Of a stretch of 64,000 nt of DNA, positions 63,601 to 64,000 are shown in pieces. This DNA comes from Symsagittifera roscoffensis (Eukaryota; Xenacoelomorpha; Acoela; Convolutidae). The translations under genes and the position numbers were made by a program. The first letter of the stretch is position 1. Each line of letters starts with the position of its first letter. The notes below the pieces were generated by a model, which made no database searches, had not been told where the DNA came from, and saw only the letters and a list, made by a program, of their open reading frames with translations. Where the stretch lies: contig NC_087068.1 of NCBI RefSeq assembly GCF_963678635.1, positions 15,508,027 through 15,572,026 on the forward strand. The letters run 5' to 3'.

Positions 63601-64000
63601 GATGTGACATAGTTAGAGACTTACCAATGATAATGCAAAATAGTTTGAGATTTACCTAATAACGATTATGTAACATAGTTTGAGATTTACAAATGATGAT
63701 GTGACATAGTTAGAGACTTACCAATGATAATGTAACTTATTTTGAAACTTACCTAACAATGATTATGTAACATAGTTTGAGATTTACAAATGATGATGTA
63801 ACATAGTTTGAGACTTAGCTAACAATGATGAGGTAACATAGTTTGAGATTTACAAATGATGATGTGACATAGTTAGAGACTTACCAATGATAATGTAACA
63901 TAGTTTGAGACTTACCTAACAAGGATTATGTAACATAGTTAGAGACTTACCAATGATAATTCAAATAGTTTGAGACTTACCTAATAAGGATTATGTAAAA
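57660..64000. repeat. Higher-order repeats, offsets 3118 and 2017 bp
   Basis: About 57660-58860 recurs at 60780-61980 (offset 3118). About 60725-61983 recurs at 62742-64000 (offset 2017, checked at gaaaattagt 60741/62758 and tcaaatagtt 61944/63961). So at least three copies of one 1.2 kb stretch exist. Confidence 0.8.

Larger units (their letters stand above)
48990..64000. repeat. Giant minisatellite of 31- and 35-bp monomers
   Basis: An uninterrupted tandem array of at least 15 kb running to the window end, roughly 450 monomers by length. Two monomer types alternate irregularly: 31 bp (gagacttaccaatgataatg plus taacatagttt) and 35 bp (the same with an extra taac, giving gagacttacctaacaatgat plus tatgtaacatagttt). 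Variants include gagattta, gttagaga, ttgatata and gcaaaatag. Monomers are ordered into higher-order repeats. There is no open frame of length, because taacatag brings stops. If the innexin gene is intact, this lies in the intron before the TM3 exon. Confidence 0.95.

Noticed and set aside
48990-64000. Possible CRISPR-like array
   Set aside because: There are no unique spacers: the whole monomer repeats and the genome is animal. It is a minisatellite.

Overview
This is animal genomic DNA, AT-rich and intron-rich, with GT-AG introns, no operons and many degraded transposons. An innexin (gap-junction protein) gene points to an invertebrate metazoan; I cannot name the phylum from the sequence. 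The window is dominated by one very large gene. At least nine exons of an innexin lie on the minus strand between about 6.4 and 48.5 kb. The first in-window exon (48.4 kb) encodes the end of TM3, and the next (37.2 kb) encodes ECL2 and TM4. The exons for TM1, ECL1 and TM2 are not seen and must lie beyond 64 kb if the gene is intact.

Layout. 1-6.4 kb: AT-rich sequence with two inverted-repeat elements and a decayed Ty1/copia element on the plus strand. 6.4-10.4 kb: the clustered C-terminal innexin exons, with one MITE in the last intron. 10.4-37.2 kb: a 26.8 kb innexin intron. It holds a copia RNase H relic, a hAT-type MITE with a perfect 8-bp target duplication, a palindromic TA-flanked element and an intronless TRIM-like gene (plus strand). 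It also holds a complete 11.2 kb Ty3/gypsy provirus-like element (two LTRs, 5-bp target duplication) with a LINE nested in it, and a second, more rearranged gypsy element. 37.4-48.4 kb: an 11 kb innexin intron. It holds a small antisense gene for a single-pass membrane protein with an Ig domain, two more copies of the hAT MITE lying in that gene's introns, and a third gypsy relic on the plus strand. About 49-64 kb: a tandem array of 31/35-bp monomers that runs off the end of the window. If the innexin is intact, this array is also intronic.

How it fits together. The two cellular passenger genes (TRIM-like and Ig membrane protein) are on the strand opposite to their innexin host. Gypsy elements 1 and 2 and the LINE share the host's orientation; gypsy 3 is antisense. 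The most unusual items are: the huge intronic minisatellite, whose monomers each carry a consensus-like 5' splice site on the innexin sense strand; its higher-order repeats at exact offsets of 1336, 2017, 2156 and 3118 bp; and a LINE that combines a 2A-like DVEKNPGP motif, a PHD finger, an APE endonuclease, an RT and a C2H2 zinc-finger tail behind a single in-frame TGA. I found no CRISPR array, tRNA or rRNA. All splice sites, domain names and element classes are read by eye, without database searches.
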